From Pseudoxanthomonas koreensis_A (GTDB taxonomy: Bacteria; Pseudomonadota; Gammaproteobacteria; Xanthomonadales; Xanthomonadaceae): DNA of 64,000 nucleotides. Shown here piece by piece: positions 8,374 through 16,590 of the stretch. The DNA lies in assembly GCF_041890415.1 (NCBI RefSeq), contig NZ_CP169056.1, forward strand, positions 1,488,001 to 1,552,000. The letters run 5' to 3'. Each line of letters opens with the position of its first letter. The stretch's first letter is position 1. A model generated the notes under the pieces. It worked only from the letters and a program-made list of their open reading frames with translations. It ran no database searches and was not told the origin of the DNA. The position numbers and the translations under genes are program-made.

Positions 8374-8449
8374 TGGTGGAGCCAGGCGGGATCGAACCGC
8401 CGACCTCCTGCATGCCATGCAGGCGCTCTCCCAGCTGAGCTATGGCCCC
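8374..8449 (-). tRNA. tRNA-Ala (GGC)
   Basis: Read on the minus strand, the 76-base sequence begins GGGGCCATAGCTCAG. It has an anticodon stem CCTGC/GCAGG around loop ATGGCAT (anticodon GGC), a T loop GTTCGATC and an encoded CCA end. It is identical to the copy at 8607-8682. Confidence 0.95.
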
Positions 8450-8499
8450 GGATGTTCCGGAAAGAACCGCCGCGCGATCACCGCGCGGCGTTGCTGGAG

Positions 8500-8575
8500 T
8501 GGCGTCCCCACGGGGATTCGAACCCCGGTCGCTACCGTGAAAGGGTAGTGTCCTAGGCCTCTAGACGATGGGGAC
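8500..8575 (-). tRNA. tRNA-Glu (TTC)
   Basis: The minus-strand sequence begins GTCCCCATCGTCTAGAGG. It carries an anticodon stem CTACC/GGTAG around CTTTCAC (anticodon TTC), the T loop GTTCGAAT and an encoded CCA. It lies between two identical tRNA-Ala genes and is presumably processed from the same transcript. Confidence 0.95.
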
Positions 8576-8606
8576 TGAATCGTCGCTTCGCCCGGCATTG
8601 CCGGAT

Positions 8607-8682
8607 TGGTGGAGCCAGGCGGGATCGAACCGCCGACCTCCTGCATGCCATGCAGGCGCTCTCCCAGCTGAGCTATGGCCCC
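8607..8682 (-). tRNA. tRNA-Ala (GGC), second identical copy
   Basis: This gene has the same 76 bases as the copy at 8374-8449, including the encoded CCA, with anticodon GGC. The Ala-Glu-Ala order suggests local duplication of the alanine tRNA. It is upstream-most on the minus strand, so the promoter should lie between it and the trhO stop. Confidence 0.95.
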
Positions 8683-8703
8683 ACGAAGCTGAGGGCGCGA
8701 ATA

Positions 8704-9489
8704 TTAGCCAGTCGCCCCCGGGCACGCAAGTATTTCGTGTGCCGGTGCGTCGTCGGACAGTGGCTGCAACTGCGGGTCGAGCGCGGTGCGGGCGTCGAAC
8801 ACGAAGCACCGCCCCTCGTAGCCCAGGCCGCCCACCTGTTCGAAATAGCCCAGGATCCCGCCATCCAGTTGCAGCACGTTGTCCATGCCCTGTTGCTGCA
8901 TCCACAGGGCGGCCTTCTCGCAGCGGATGCCGCCGGTGCAGAAGCTGACCACGGTGGCGTCCTCCAGCGCTGCGCGGTGCGGCGCCAGGGCGTCGGGCAA
9001 CTGGGTGAACCGGGTGATCGGCAGGGTCAGTGCGCCGGCAAAGGTGCCGTACTCGACCTCCTGCGCATTGCGCGTGTCCAGCATCACCACCGGGCGGCCG
9101 GCGTCATCGCGCCCGCCCTGGGCCAGCCAGCGCGCCAGCGTCGGCGGGTCGACGGTCGGGGCGCGCTGCCCGGTGGCCAATGGCGTGGCCTGCGGATGGC
9201 GGAAGCTGATGATCTCCGGCTTGAGCTTCACCTTCAGCCGCTCGAATGGCTGGTGCCGGCTGTGGCTGTACTTCACCTGCAGGTCGTCGAATCCGGGGCG
9301 CTGGCGCAACTGGGCCAGGACCTCGCGCAGGGCGGGCGCGGCGCCGGCCAGGAACAGGTTAACGCCCTCGCCGGCCACCAGCACCGTGCCAAGCAGTCCG
9401 GCCGCAACGGCACGCTGCCGCAGCCAGTCGGCCAGCGCGGGCGGGTCGGCGATTTCCACGAAATGGTAGGCGGCGGCGTTGAGGATCAT
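8704..9489 (-). CDS. trhO: Rhodanese-domain tRNA uridine(34) hydroxylase
   Basis: The 261-residue product has the TrhO/YceA layout. An N-terminal acylphosphatase-like part (residues 1-95, GEGVNLFLAGAAPALREVL) is followed by a rhodanese domain whose active-site loop reads C-T-G-G-I-R-C-E-K-A. In Escherichia coli the enzyme makes 5-hydroxyuridine at tRNA position 34 from prephenate-independent oxygen chemistry. The ATG at 9489 was preferred over a GTG two codons upstream. The gene is 22 bases upstream of the tRNA cluster, a neat but probably incidental link to tRNA modification. Confidence 0.88.
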   Translation of the reverse strand: MILNAAAYHFVEIADPPALADWLRQRAVAAGLLGTVLVAGEGVNLFLAGAAPALREVLAQLRQRPGFDDLQVKYSHSRHQPFERLKVKLKPEIISFRHPQATPLATGQRAPTVDPPTLARWLAQGGRDDAGRPVVMLDTRNAQEVEYGTFAGALTLPITRFTQLPDALAPHRAALEDATVVSFCTGGIRCEKAALWMQQQGMDNVLQLDGGILGYFEQVGGLGYEGRCFVFDARTALDPQLQPLSDDAPAHEILACPGATG

Positions 9490-9535
9490 GCGCACATTGT
9501 ACGAGCCGCCGGGCCGCGCCCGCGGTTGCAGGGCG

Positions 9536-9880
9536 TCAACGCAGCAGCAGCCAGGGCAGCACCAGGGTCAGCACGATCAGGGCCAGGATGGCCGCCAGCC
9601 GCGACAGCACGAACCATGGCCGCTGCCGCAGCAGGTCCTGGAAGCTGGTCTGGTCACCGGCTGCCTGCGCCTGTTCGCGGCGCTGCTGCTGGTACTCGTC
9701 CAGCAGGTGGCGTGCGCGCGGGTAGTCGTCGTTGTCGCGCAGCCACAGGCCGGCGGCCGATATCCCCCACGGCCCCGGGCTGGTCTCGTACCAGTCCAGC
9801 GCGTGGGCGGTGAGCAGCGCACGCACCTCGTCGGCTTCGTCGTCGGGTACGTTGCGCAGGTCGAACAGACGCTTGGCCAT
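9536..9880 (-). CDS. DUF6164-type small membrane protein
   Basis: The 114-residue product begins MAKRLFDLRNVPDDEADEVR. Its N-terminal half matches a small proteobacterial family of unknown function (short alpha/beta domain with Y-E-T-S-P-G-P-W-G-I-S). One C-terminal membrane helix (LSRLAAILALIVLTLVLPWL) ends at the last residue. It therefore looks like a tail-anchored inner-membrane protein with its domain in the cytoplasm. The start was chosen at the conserved MAKRLFDL. A longer frame upstream has no support. Confidence 0.7.
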   Translation of the reverse strand: MAKRLFDLRNVPDDEADEVRALLTAHALDWYETSPGPWGISAAGLWLRDNDDYPRARHLLDEYQQQRREQAQAAGDQTSFQDLLRQRPWFVLSRLAAILALIVLTLVLPWLLLR

Positions 9881-9947
9881 CGCCGCATCATAGCCCGCGT
9901 CCGGGCATGGGTTAACCTTGCGCCCCGCGCCAACGACGTCCCGTGCC

Positions 9948-10406
9948 ATGCATCGCAAGCTCCGCACCCTCGCCTCCCTGCTGGCCTTCGCACTGTGCGC
10001 GCTCAGCGCCTGCCAGGCCGATCCGGGCCCGCCGCCGGGCGGCAGCGTGGCGGCACTGGAACTGGTGGAGGTGCACCCGGGCGATCCGGACGGCCCGGTG
10101 GCCACGGTCCGCAGCCGGGTCACCGTGCACTACACCGGCTGGCTCTACGACGAGCGCGCGCCCGCAAAGCGTGGCGAGCAGTTCGACAGCTCCCGCGACC
10201 GCGGCGAACCCTTCACCTTCGTGCTCGGCGCCGGCCAGGTGATCCGCGGCTGGGATGACGGTGTGCTGGGCATGCATGTCGGCGGCCGGCGCACGCTTCT
10301 GGTGCCGTCCGGGCTGGCCTACGGGCGTCGCGGCGCCGGCGGGGTGATTCCACCGCATGCCTCGCTGGTGTTCGACGTGGAGCTGCTGGACGTGCGTCCC
10401 GACTGA
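9948..10406 (+). CDS. FKBP-type peptidyl-prolyl isomerase lipoprotein
   Basis: The 152-residue protein has a lipoprotein signal with lipobox L-S-A-C at residues 19-22, so it should be lipidated and periplasm-facing. The rest is a single FKBP domain with the family's V-T-V-H-Y-T-G-W-L, the F-D-S-S motif, F-V-L-G-A-G-Q-V-I-R-G-W-D-D-G and the L-A-Y-G-R-R-G loop. It should catalyse proline isomerisation during envelope protein folding. It ends one base before the flavoprotein gene that follows, suggesting co-transcription. Confidence 0.88.
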   Translation: MHRKLRTLASLLAFALCALSACQADPGPPPGGSVAALELVEVHPGDPDGPVATVRSRVTVHYTGWLYDERAPAKRGEQFDSSRDRGEPFTFVLGAGQVIRGWDDGVLGMHVGGRRTLLVPSGLAYGRRGAGGVIPPHASLVFDVELLDVRPD

Positions 10407-10407
10407 C

Positions 10408-11685
10408 ATGCCCACTGACTCGACTGACATGGCCGCCATGTCCCCTGCCCTCCAGCTACCCGGCCTGGCGGTGGTCGGTGGTGGCCCGGCCGGGCTGATG
10501 GCGGCCGAGGCCGCACGCGCAGCCGGTGTGGAAGTGGACCTGTTCGAGGCCAAGGGTTCGGTCGGGCGCAAGTTCCTGATCGCCGGCAAGGGCGGACTCA
10601 ACCTCACCCATGCCGAGCCGATGCCCGGCTTCGCGCTGCGTTACGGGCCCCGCGCCGAGCCGGTTGCGGCATGGCTGCGCGACTTCGGCCCCGACGAGTT
10701 GCGTGCATGGGCACGCGGGCTGGGTGTGGACACCTACATCGGCAGCTCGCGACGGGTATTTCCGCTGGACCGCAAGGCCGCGCCATTGCTGCGCGGCTGG
10801 GTACGCCGGCTCAAGGACCAGGGCGTGCGCTTCCATGTACACCACCGCTGGACCGGCTGGGATGGCGACGGCGCGCTGCGCATGGCCACGCCCGACGGCG
10901 AGCGCCGCGTGCGCGCGGCCGCATGCGTGCTGGCGCTTGGCGGCGGCAGTTGGCCGCAACTGGGCTCGGATGGCGCCTGGACCGATGCCGTGGCCGCGCG
11001 CGGCATCGGGGTGGCACCGCTGGTTCCGGGCAACTGCGGCTTCGACGTGGGCTGGAGCACGCACCTTGCCCAGCGCCATGCGGGCGCACCGCTCAAGCCG
11101 GTGGTTGCCCACTGGCGTGATGCCGGGGGCACCGGGCATGCGCTGCAGGGCGAATGCGTGATCACCGCCACCGGCCTGGAAGGCAGCCTGATCTATGCGC
11201 TGTCGGTGCCACTGCGCGAGGCCATCGCACGTGACGGCCACGCCCTGCTGTGGCTGGACCTGGTACCGGGCCGCACCCCGGAGCGCCTGCAGCGCGATCT
11301 GGCCCGCCCGCGCAACGGGCGCAGCCTGAGCGAGCACTTGCGCCGCCAGGCCAACGTGGACGGAGTCAGGGCCGCGCTGCTGCGCGAGGTGCTGGACGCC
11401 GAGGCACTGGTCGACATGGGCAAGGTGGCCGTCGCACTCAAGCGGCTGCCGCTGGTCCTGCAACGGCCGCGCCCCATCGTCGAGGCGATCAGCAGTGGCG
11501 GCGGCGTGCGCCTGGAGGCGCTGGACGACGACCTGATGGCCCGTGCCCTGCCCCGCACCTGGTTTGCCGGCGAGATGCTGGACTGGGAGGCGCCCACCGG
11601 CGGCTACCTGCTGACGGCCAGCATGGCCAGCGGACTGCGGGCCGGGCGTGCGGCCGCGCGCCAGCTGCTGGCCAGCGGCGGCTGA
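10408..11685 (+). CDS. HI0933/BaiN-type flavoprotein (TIGR03862-like oxidoreductase)
   Basis: The 425-residue product has an N-terminal FAD-binding Rossmann motif (V-V-G-G-G-P-A-G-L-M-A-A-E) at about residues 17-29. A typical HI0933-like segment G-R-K-F-L-I-A-G-K-G-G-L-N-L-T-H-A-E follows. The C terminus has the second FAD contact (W-F-A-G-E-M-L-D-W-E-A-P-T-G-G-Y). These are cytoplasmic oxidoreductases whose physiological substrates are mostly unknown. It starts one base after the FKBP gene; in-frame ATGs at 10429 and 10438 are alternatives. The next gene is convergent. Confidence 0.82.
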   Translation: MPTDSTDMAAMSPALQLPGLAVVGGGPAGLMAAEAARAAGVEVDLFEAKGSVGRKFLIAGKGGLNLTHAEPMPGFALRYGPRAEPVAAWLRDFGPDELRAWARGLGVDTYIGSSRRVFPLDRKAAPLLRGWVRRLKDQGVRFHVHHRWTGWDGDGALRMATPDGERRVRAAACVLALGGGSWPQLGSDGAWTDAVAARGIGVAPLVPGNCGFDVGWSTHLAQRHAGAPLKPVVAHWRDAGGTGHALQGECVITATGLEGSLIYALSVPLREAIARDGHALLWLDLVPGRTPERLQRDLARPRNGRSLSEHLRRQANVDGVRAALLREVLDAEALVDMGKVAVALKRLPLVLQRPRPIVEAISSGGGVRLEALDDDLMARALPRTWFAGEMLDWEAPTGGYLLTASMASGLRAGRAAARQLLASGG

Positions 11686-11707
11686 GCGCAGCCCGGCGCC
11701 GGGTGGC

Positions 11708-12053
11708 TTACGCCGCCGCGGTCACCACGATCTCGACCTTCCACTCCGGCTTGACCAGCCTGGCCTGTGCGGTGGCGCGTGCCGGCGTGTGCCCGGGCAC
11801 CACCCAGGCTTCCCAGGCCTGGTTCATGCCGTCGAAATCGGCCATGTCGGCCAGGAAGATCTCGGCGCGCAGGATCCGGGACTTGTCCGAACCGGCCTGG
11901 GCCAGCAATGCATCGATCGCCGCCAGCACCTGGCGGGTCTGGCCGACGATGTCCTGCGAGGTGTCTTCGGGCACCTGGCCGGCGAGATAGGCCACGCCGT
12001 TGTGGACGGCAAGCTCGGACATGCGCGGGCCGACTTCGAAACGCTGGATCATG
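11708..12053 (-). CDS. RidA-family deaminase
   Basis: This 114-residue protein has the whole RidA/YjgF fold length. It includes the conserved G-Q-V-P-E-D segment, the A-I-D-A-L-L-A-Q-A-G helix and P-A-R-A-T-A-Q-A-R-L with its substrate-binding arginine. The C terminus is V-E-I-V-V-T-A. Family members hydrolyse reactive enamine/imine intermediates made by PLP enzymes. The start at 12053 gives the standard length. It sits convergent to the flavoprotein gene and divergent from motA. Confidence 0.87.
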
Positions 12054-12141
12054 CGGACGATTCCTTGGGGATGAGGGACCGCCGGACGCGGCGGCGGCGC
12101 AGGATACACCCGCCCGGTGCACCTGCGGGAGCGGGCGGGCT

Positions 12142-12168
12142 CAATTTCCGCCGCGGCGTGCCGATAGC
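12142..12168 (+). promoter_or_regulatory. Predicted sigma-28 (FliA) promoter of motAB
   Basis: TCAATTTC, an 11-base spacer and GCCGATAG match the FliA consensus TAAAGTTT-N11-GCCGATAA, with a perfect GCCGATA core. It lies 26 bases before the motA ATG. Confidence 0.75.
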
Positions 12169-12194
12169 GGAATGACTCCGGGCAACCCATCCCC

Positions 12195-13049
12195 ATGCTC
12201 ATCCTGATCGGCTTCGTCGTCGTCGTACTCAGTGTGGCCGGCGGTTACGTCATGGCCCACGGCAAGCTCGGCGCGCTGTGGCAGCCCTACGAGTTGCTGA
12301 TCATCGGCGGCGCCGCCACCGGCGCGTTCCTGGCCGCCAACCCGGCCAAGGTGGTCAAGGCGGTGATGCGCGGCGTGCCCGACCTGTTCCGCGGCGCACG
12401 CTACAAGCGCGAGGACTACGTGGACATCCTGTCGATGGTCTACGACATCCTGATCAAGGCGCGCAAGGAAGGGTTGATCGGGATCGAGAAGGACGCCGAT
12501 GACCCGGGCTCCTCGACCATCTTTACGCGCTATCCGAAGTTGCTGGCCGACCATCACCTGATCGAGTTCACCACCGACTGCCTGCGGCTGATGGTCAGCG
12601 GCAACATCGAACCGCACGAGCTGGAGCAACTGCTCGAGATCGAGGTCGAGACCCACCACCAGGAGGCGGCCGAGCCGGCCCATGCGCTGCAGGTGCTGGC
12701 CGACTCCCTGCCCGGCTTCGGCATCGTGGCCGCGGTGCTTGGCATCGTCATCACCATGGGCGCCATCGACGGTGAGCCAAGCGAGATCGGCATGCACGTG
12801 GCCGGCGCGCTGGTCGGCACCTTCCTCGGTATCCTGCTGGGCTACGGCTTCGTCGGCCCGTTGGCCGCTTCGATGCAGCACCGGGTGCACGCGGAAGGCA
12901 AGGCGTTCGAGGTCATCAAGATGGCGCTGGTCTCCAGCCTGCGCGGCTACCCGCCGGCGGTGGCGGTGGAGTTCGCGCGCAAGCTGCTGTTCACCGACGT
13001 GCGCCCGGCCTTCGCCGACCTGGAAACCCACCTGCGCGGCAACCGCTGA
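12195..13049 (+). CDS. motA: Flagellar motor stator protein MotA
   Basis: The 284-residue product begins directly with a membrane helix (MLILIGFVVVVLSVAGGYVM). It has the four-helix MotA pattern with a cytoplasmic loop between helices 2 and 3 (ARKEGLIGIEKDADDP), where the rotor-contacting charges lie. The helix-3 motif with the conserved proline is D-S-L-P-G-F-G-I-V-A-A-V-L-G. With MotB it forms the proton-conducting stator of the flagellar motor in the inner membrane. motB starts three bases after its stop, and a sigma-28 promoter precedes it. Confidence 0.96.
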   Translation: MLILIGFVVVVLSVAGGYVMAHGKLGALWQPYELLIIGGAATGAFLAANPAKVVKAVMRGVPDLFRGARYKREDYVDILSMVYDILIKARKEGLIGIEKDADDPGSSTIFTRYPKLLADHHLIEFTTDCLRLMVSGNIEPHELEQLLEIEVETHHQEAAEPAHALQVLADSLPGFGIVAAVLGIVITMGAIDGEPSEIGMHVAGALVGTFLGILLGYGFVGPLAASMQHRVHAEGKAFEVIKMALVSSLRGYPPAVAVEFARKLLFTDVRPAFADLETHLRGNR

Positions 13050-13052
13050 GCC

Positions 13053-14045
13053 ATGGACAAGCCTGCGCCGATCATCGTCCGCCGGGTCAGGAAGGTCGCA
13101 GGCGGCCACCATGGCGGCGCCTGGAAGGTGGCCTACGCCGATTTCGTCACCGCGATGATGGCCTTCTTCCTGGTGATGTGGCTGGTGGGCGTGGCCAGCA
13201 AGGAACAGAAGGCGGCGGTATCGGAGTATTTCAACAACCCCAGCGTGGTCGAAGGCCTGGCGGCAATCCCGGGCAGCGGCTCCACCGGGCCGGGCGGAGC
13301 CTCCGACCGGCTGATCCCGACCACCAGCGCGCTGTCGGTGCCCGGCGGCATCGGCCCGCGCCCGGGTGACCCCCAACGCGCACGCCAGGCCCGTGCGCCG
13401 GTGACCGACACGCTGATCGCGGCCGACGCGCGGATCGAGGACCGGCGCCAGCTGGACGAACTGCGCCACGAGCTGGAGGCGGCCATCGAAAACAGCCAGG
13501 CGCTGGCGCCGTTCAAGGACCAGTTGCTGATCGATCTGGCGCCCGAAGGCTTGCGCATCCAGATCGTGGACCGCCTGAGCCGGCCGATGTTCGACCTGGG
13601 CAGCTCGCGGATGAAGGATTACACCATCGAGCTGATGCACGAGCTGGGCCTGCTGCTGGCCGACTCGCCGCACCGCATCGCCCTGGCCGGGCATACCGAC
13701 GAGACCCCGTTCCAGGGCCCGCACGGCTACGGCAACTGGGAGCTGTCCAGCGACCGCGCCAATGCCGCGCGTCGTGCCCTGCTGGAGGGTGGGCTGGGCG
13801 AGGAACGGATTGCGCGGGTGGTGGGGCTGGCCGCCTCGATCCCGTTCGACCAGCACGAGCCGCGCGCACCGATCAACCGCCGGATCAGCATCGTGGTGCT
13901 CAACCGCGTGGGCAACGGCCCCGATGGCGCCCTGGCATCGCCCATCGCATCCACCAGCGCCGATGCCACCATCACCGCCGCCGCCGCCGCCGCGGTCGCC
14001 CCCTCCCGCGGCGCGCTGGGCGACCTGGCCGAATCCAGCCATTGA
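13053..14045 (+). CDS. motB: Flagellar motor stator protein MotB
   Basis: The 330-residue product carries a single N-terminal membrane helix preceded by W-K-V-A-Y-A-D-F-V-T-A-M-M-A-F-F. The aspartate in A-D-F is the proton-binding residue of the stator. A linker and plug region follows, then a C-terminal OmpA-like peptidoglycan-binding domain (LAGHTDETPF and NWELSSDRANAARRAL). It anchors MotA to the cell wall. An alanine/threonine tail of about 40 residues beyond the OmpA domain is low-complexity. It is co-transcribed with motA. Confidence 0.96.
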   Translation: MDKPAPIIVRRVRKVAGGHHGGAWKVAYADFVTAMMAFFLVMWLVGVASKEQKAAVSEYFNNPSVVEGLAAIPGSGSTGPGGASDRLIPTTSALSVPGGIGPRPGDPQRARQARAPVTDTLIAADARIEDRRQLDELRHELEAAIENSQALAPFKDQLLIDLAPEGLRIQIVDRLSRPMFDLGSSRMKDYTIELMHELGLLLADSPHRIALAGHTDETPFQGPHGYGNWELSSDRANAARRALLEGGLGEERIARVVGLAASIPFDQHEPRAPINRRISIVVLNRVGNGPDGALASPIASTSADATITAAAAAAVAPSRGALGDLAESSH

Positions 14046-14053
14046 AGCGCAGC

Positions 14054-14072
14054 GGCCCGGCAGTGCCGGGCC
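14054..14072 (+). terminator. Hairpin after motB
   Basis: GGCCCGGCA and TGCCGGGCC form a strong inverted repeat nine bases after the motB stop. It has no T tract, so it is a terminator or mRNA-stabilising hairpin. Confidence 0.5.
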
Positions 14073-14157
14073 ATGCTGCATCGCACTGTTGCATACTCCC
14101 CTGCCGCAAGCCGGCGCCCGCGTGAGCGCCGGCCAGGCCGTCCCACCGAGACCTGCA

Positions 14158-14403
14158 ATGGACGACATGGAATTCGAGCTCGACCGCGATTACGTGGAAC
14201 TCAACCAACTGCTCAAGCTGGCCGGCTTGTGCGACAGCGGTGGCGCCGGCAAGGCGCTGGTCGCCAGCGGGTGCGTGCACGTGGACGGCGCGCCGGAACT
14301 GCGCAAGACGCGCAAGATCCGCGCGGGGGAAACGGTGAGCGTGGATGCGGTGAGCATCCGGGTGGTCGCATCCGGGCAGGCGGCGCCGGAGGCGGCGCAA
14401 TGA
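14158..14403 (+). CDS. Small S4-domain RNA-binding protein (YbcJ-like)
   Basis: The 81-residue protein is essentially one S4 domain: LNQLLKLAGLCDSGGAGKAL, then GCVHVDG and I-R-A-G-E-T-V-S-V-D, the usual alpha-L RNA-binding motif. Homologues of the YbcJ/RlbA type associate with ribosomal or other structured RNA, with the target unknown. The ATG at 14158 gives the family length. It precedes an MscS-like gene on the same strand with a 91-base gap. Confidence 0.8.
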   Translation: MDDMEFELDRDYVELNQLLKLAGLCDSGGAGKALVASGCVHVDGAPELRKTRKIRAGETVSVDAVSIRVVASGQAAPEAAQ

Positions 14404-14494
14404 CCGCGACGGCCCGCACGGCGGCCATGGCCGGCCGGCCAGCGCCAGGGTTCATCCAGGCCCGCGTCACCACCGCCACCGATCGGATGCGCGC

Positions 14495-15115
14495 ATGAGC
14501 TGGCAGGTGCCCGGATGGATGCAGGGCTGGCTGGACACGGTGCTGCCGATCGGCCAGATCCTGCTGGTGCTGCTGGCCGCGTGGCTGCTGCAGCGCCTGG
14601 TACGCGGCCTGGTGCGACGGCTGGTGCTGCGGCGCGGCCTGCCGCCGGAAATGGCAACGGTGCTGCGCAGGGTATCGGCCACCCTGGTCGCGATGGCGGC
14701 CACCTTGCTGGTACTGGAGCGGCTGGGCGTGTCCGGCACCGTGCTGTGGACCGCGTTCACCAGCTTCGCTGCAGTGGGCGCGGTGGCGTTTTTCGCGGCC
14801 TGGAGCGTGTTGTCCAACATCTTCTGCTCGGTGCTGATCTTCACCACCCGGCCGTTCCGCCGCCACGACCATATCGAGATCCTGGAAAACGGCGAGAAGC
14901 CCGGCCTGAAGGGCCGGGTCCTGGACCTGAACCTGATCTACACCACCCTGCAGGAAATCGACACCGGCGCGGAAGGCGAAAGCAGCGTGCTGCAGGTGCC
15001 CAACAGCCTGTTCTTCCAGCGTGCGGTGCGCCGCTGGCGCGGGCCGGGCGTGCCTTCGCCGTGGCTGGCCGCCGCGCCCGCCGGCGAAACCGCGAGCGCA
15101 GAGCCGCCACGCTGA
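14495..15115 (+). CDS. Short MscS-type mechanosensitive channel
   Basis: The 206-residue protein has three predicted membrane helices (about residues 14-35, 58-78 and 84-108). The third is A-A-V-G-A-V-A-F-F-A-A-W-S-V-L-S-N, the pore-lining helix seen in MscS relatives. A beta domain follows (FRRHDHIEILENGEKPGLKG, then RVLDLNLIYTTL, and the conserved V-P-N-S-L-F-F motif). The C-terminal alpha/beta domain is very short compared with MscS (286 residues). It would act as an inner-membrane pressure-release channel. Confidence 0.85.
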   Translation: MSWQVPGWMQGWLDTVLPIGQILLVLLAAWLLQRLVRGLVRRLVLRRGLPPEMATVLRRVSATLVAMAATLLVLERLGVSGTVLWTAFTSFAAVGAVAFFAAWSVLSNIFCSVLIFTTRPFRRHDHIEILENGEKPGLKGRVLDLNLIYTTLQEIDTGAEGESSVLQVPNSLFFQRAVRRWRGPGVPSPWLAAAPAGETASAEPPR

Positions 15116-15125
15116 GGCCGCGCGA

Positions 15126-15389
15126 TCAGCGCAGTTGGCTGTCCTTGCTGCCGCGGCGGTTGTAGCCGCTGAAGGAGGCTTGCTCGTCGCGCGCTGCCTG
15201 GCAGTCCACGCACAGGCACACCCCCGGCACCGCACGCCGGCGCGCAGCCGGGATCGGCGCATCGCACTCCTCGCAGCGCTCGCGTCCCGGGCCGGCCGGC
15301 AGCTGTCGCCGCGCCCGCTCCACCGCATCCTTCACCGTGGCGTCGATCTGCTCGTGGACCGCGTCGTCGCCTGCCCATCCGGTCGCCAT
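15126..15389 (-). CDS. DksA/TraR-family zinc-finger protein
   Basis: The 87-residue product has the C4 zinc-finger of short TraR/YbiI-type proteins (C-E-E-C near residue 39 and C-V-D-C near residue 59) after a short helix. It lacks the long coiled-coil that DksA inserts into the RNA polymerase secondary channel, so any effect on transcription would be TraR-like. It sits between a channel gene (convergent) and yjdM (same strand). Confidence 0.85.
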   Translation of the reverse strand: MATGWAGDDAVHEQIDATVKDAVERARRQLPAGPGRERCEECDAPIPAARRRAVPGVCLCVDCQAARDEQASFSGYNRRGSKDSQLR

Positions 15390-15449
15390 TCCGCTTCCTC
15401 CGGCGTCAGCCGTGGCTCCGGGCCGGGCCTGTGCCGACCCGCCGCGCGC

Positions 15450-15788
15450 TCACGCCTTGCGCAGGAACTGGGTCTTGAGCACCAGCCCCTTGATCTTGTC
15501 CGAGTTGCCTTCGATGTTCTCCGGGTCACCATCGACCAGGCGGATGTTGCGGATCACCGAGCCTTGCTTGAGCGGAATCGAGGAGCCCTTGACCTTCAGG
15601 TCCTTGATCACCACCACGGTGTCGCCGGCAGCCAGCGGGTTGCCGTTGCTGTCCCGCACCACCGCCTCGGCCGCGCCCTGGGCCGCCTCCTGGCCGGTCC
15701 ATTCATGGCCGCAATCGGCGCACACCTGCACGGCGCCGTCGGGATAGACGTTGGCCTGGCTGCACTGCGGGCACGTGGAATCGCTCAT
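15450..15788 (-). CDS. yjdM: YjdM (PhnA-family) zinc-ribbon protein
   Basis: The 112-residue protein starts with a zinc ribbon (C-P-Q-C and C-A-D-C within residues 6-27). The KOW/SH3-like PhnA domain follows (L-A-A-G-D-T-V-V-V-I-K-D-L-K-V-K-G). The C terminus L-V-L-K-T-Q-F-L-R-K-A is strongly conserved in this family. Despite the historic phnA name, it is not a phosphonoacetate hydrolase, and its function is unknown. The length is standard. Confidence 0.9.
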   Translation of the reverse strand: MSDSTCPQCSQANVYPDGAVQVCADCGHEWTGQEAAQGAAEAVVRDSNGNPLAAGDTVVVIKDLKVKGSSIPLKQGSVIRNIRLVDGDPENIEGNSDKIKGLVLKTQFLRKA

Positions 15789-15917
15789 GTCGTGGGAATC
15801 TCACTGCGTCGAAACAGCCTTCATTCTAGCCAGCGGCGCCCACGGCCGCCGAGGAGGTGCAACGCAACGTTCAGTTGGCCCCGCCGCGTCGGCCGGGTCA
15901 CGCCCACCACATGCGCA

Positions 15918-16523
15918 CTATCGGGCGGCGTCGGGGTCGCGTTCGAGCTGTGCACGCTGCTGCATGGACGGCACCTCCGGCGCGCGCGACGGCCGACCGT
16001 CCGGATCGAAGAACGGGGCGCCAACGCAACGGCCGCGCAGCCGTGCGACCAGCGCATGCAACCCGATCCTTGCCACCACCCCGGGCAGGCGCAGCCGCGT
16101 GGCCCTCACCGGCGCGGTTGCCGAGTCCGGCGCGAACACGATCCGCCCCGGCGGCCCGAGAGTGGCGTCCAGCGCCTGCGCCGGCGCATCCAGGCAGGCC
16201 ACCGGCACACTGGCGTAGTACATCCGCGCATTGCGCGACATGCTGGCCAGAGGAGTGCGACAGCAGCCGGCGTACCAGCGCAGCAATCCCCGCGGTCCCA
16301 GCGACATGCAGGCGAGCTGGTCCACCCCCGCGTCGATGTGCAGTGCACCGGGAGCCATCGCAACGACATCGGTGCCGCCGGCCGCATCCAGCAGGCCGGG
16401 CCGGGCAAGGTATCGGGCGTAGGCGCGGCAGTCCCGGCAGTAGCAGGTGGCCCGGGCGTGGATCCCGGCCGGGTCGATCCGGCCCTGCACCTGGCCGCAG
16501 CGGCACCTCAAGGCGATCGTCAT
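15918..16523 (-). CDS. DUF6151-type cysteine-rich protein (GFA-like)
   Basis: The 201-residue product begins M-T-I-A-L-R-C-R-C-G. It has paired cysteines (C-R-C near the start, C-Y-C-R-D-C at about residue 27) and a further C-C-R-T-P-L motif. This layout is of a GFA/DUF6151-like zinc fold. The start at 16523 places the first Cys pair at the very N terminus, as in the family. The reaction is unknown. The neighbours do not suggest a pathway. Confidence 0.7.
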   Translation of the reverse strand: MTIALRCRCGQVQGRIDPAGIHARATCYCRDCRAYARYLARPGLLDAAGGTDVVAMAPGALHIDAGVDQLACMSLGPRGLLRWYAGCCRTPLASMSRNARMYYASVPVACLDAPAQALDATLGPPGRIVFAPDSATAPVRATRLRLPGVVARIGLHALVARLRGRCVGAPFFDPDGRPSRAPEVPSMQQRAQLERDPDAAR

Positions 16524-16590
16524 GGCCCGTCTCCCGGCGGATATTGCGCCGGCCAACGATACCGCGCCGGCCACCGGCGCGGAGGCGCGC

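Noticed and set aside
9918..9947. Longer N terminus for the FKBP lipoprotein
   Set aside because: Starting at 9948 gives a proper lipoprotein signal; the extension would bury it behind ten unconserved residues.
12141..14168. A 675-codon minus-strand frame opposite motA and motB
   Set aside because: No recognisable motif; MotA and MotB on the other strand are certain, and the frame is a GC-bias shadow.
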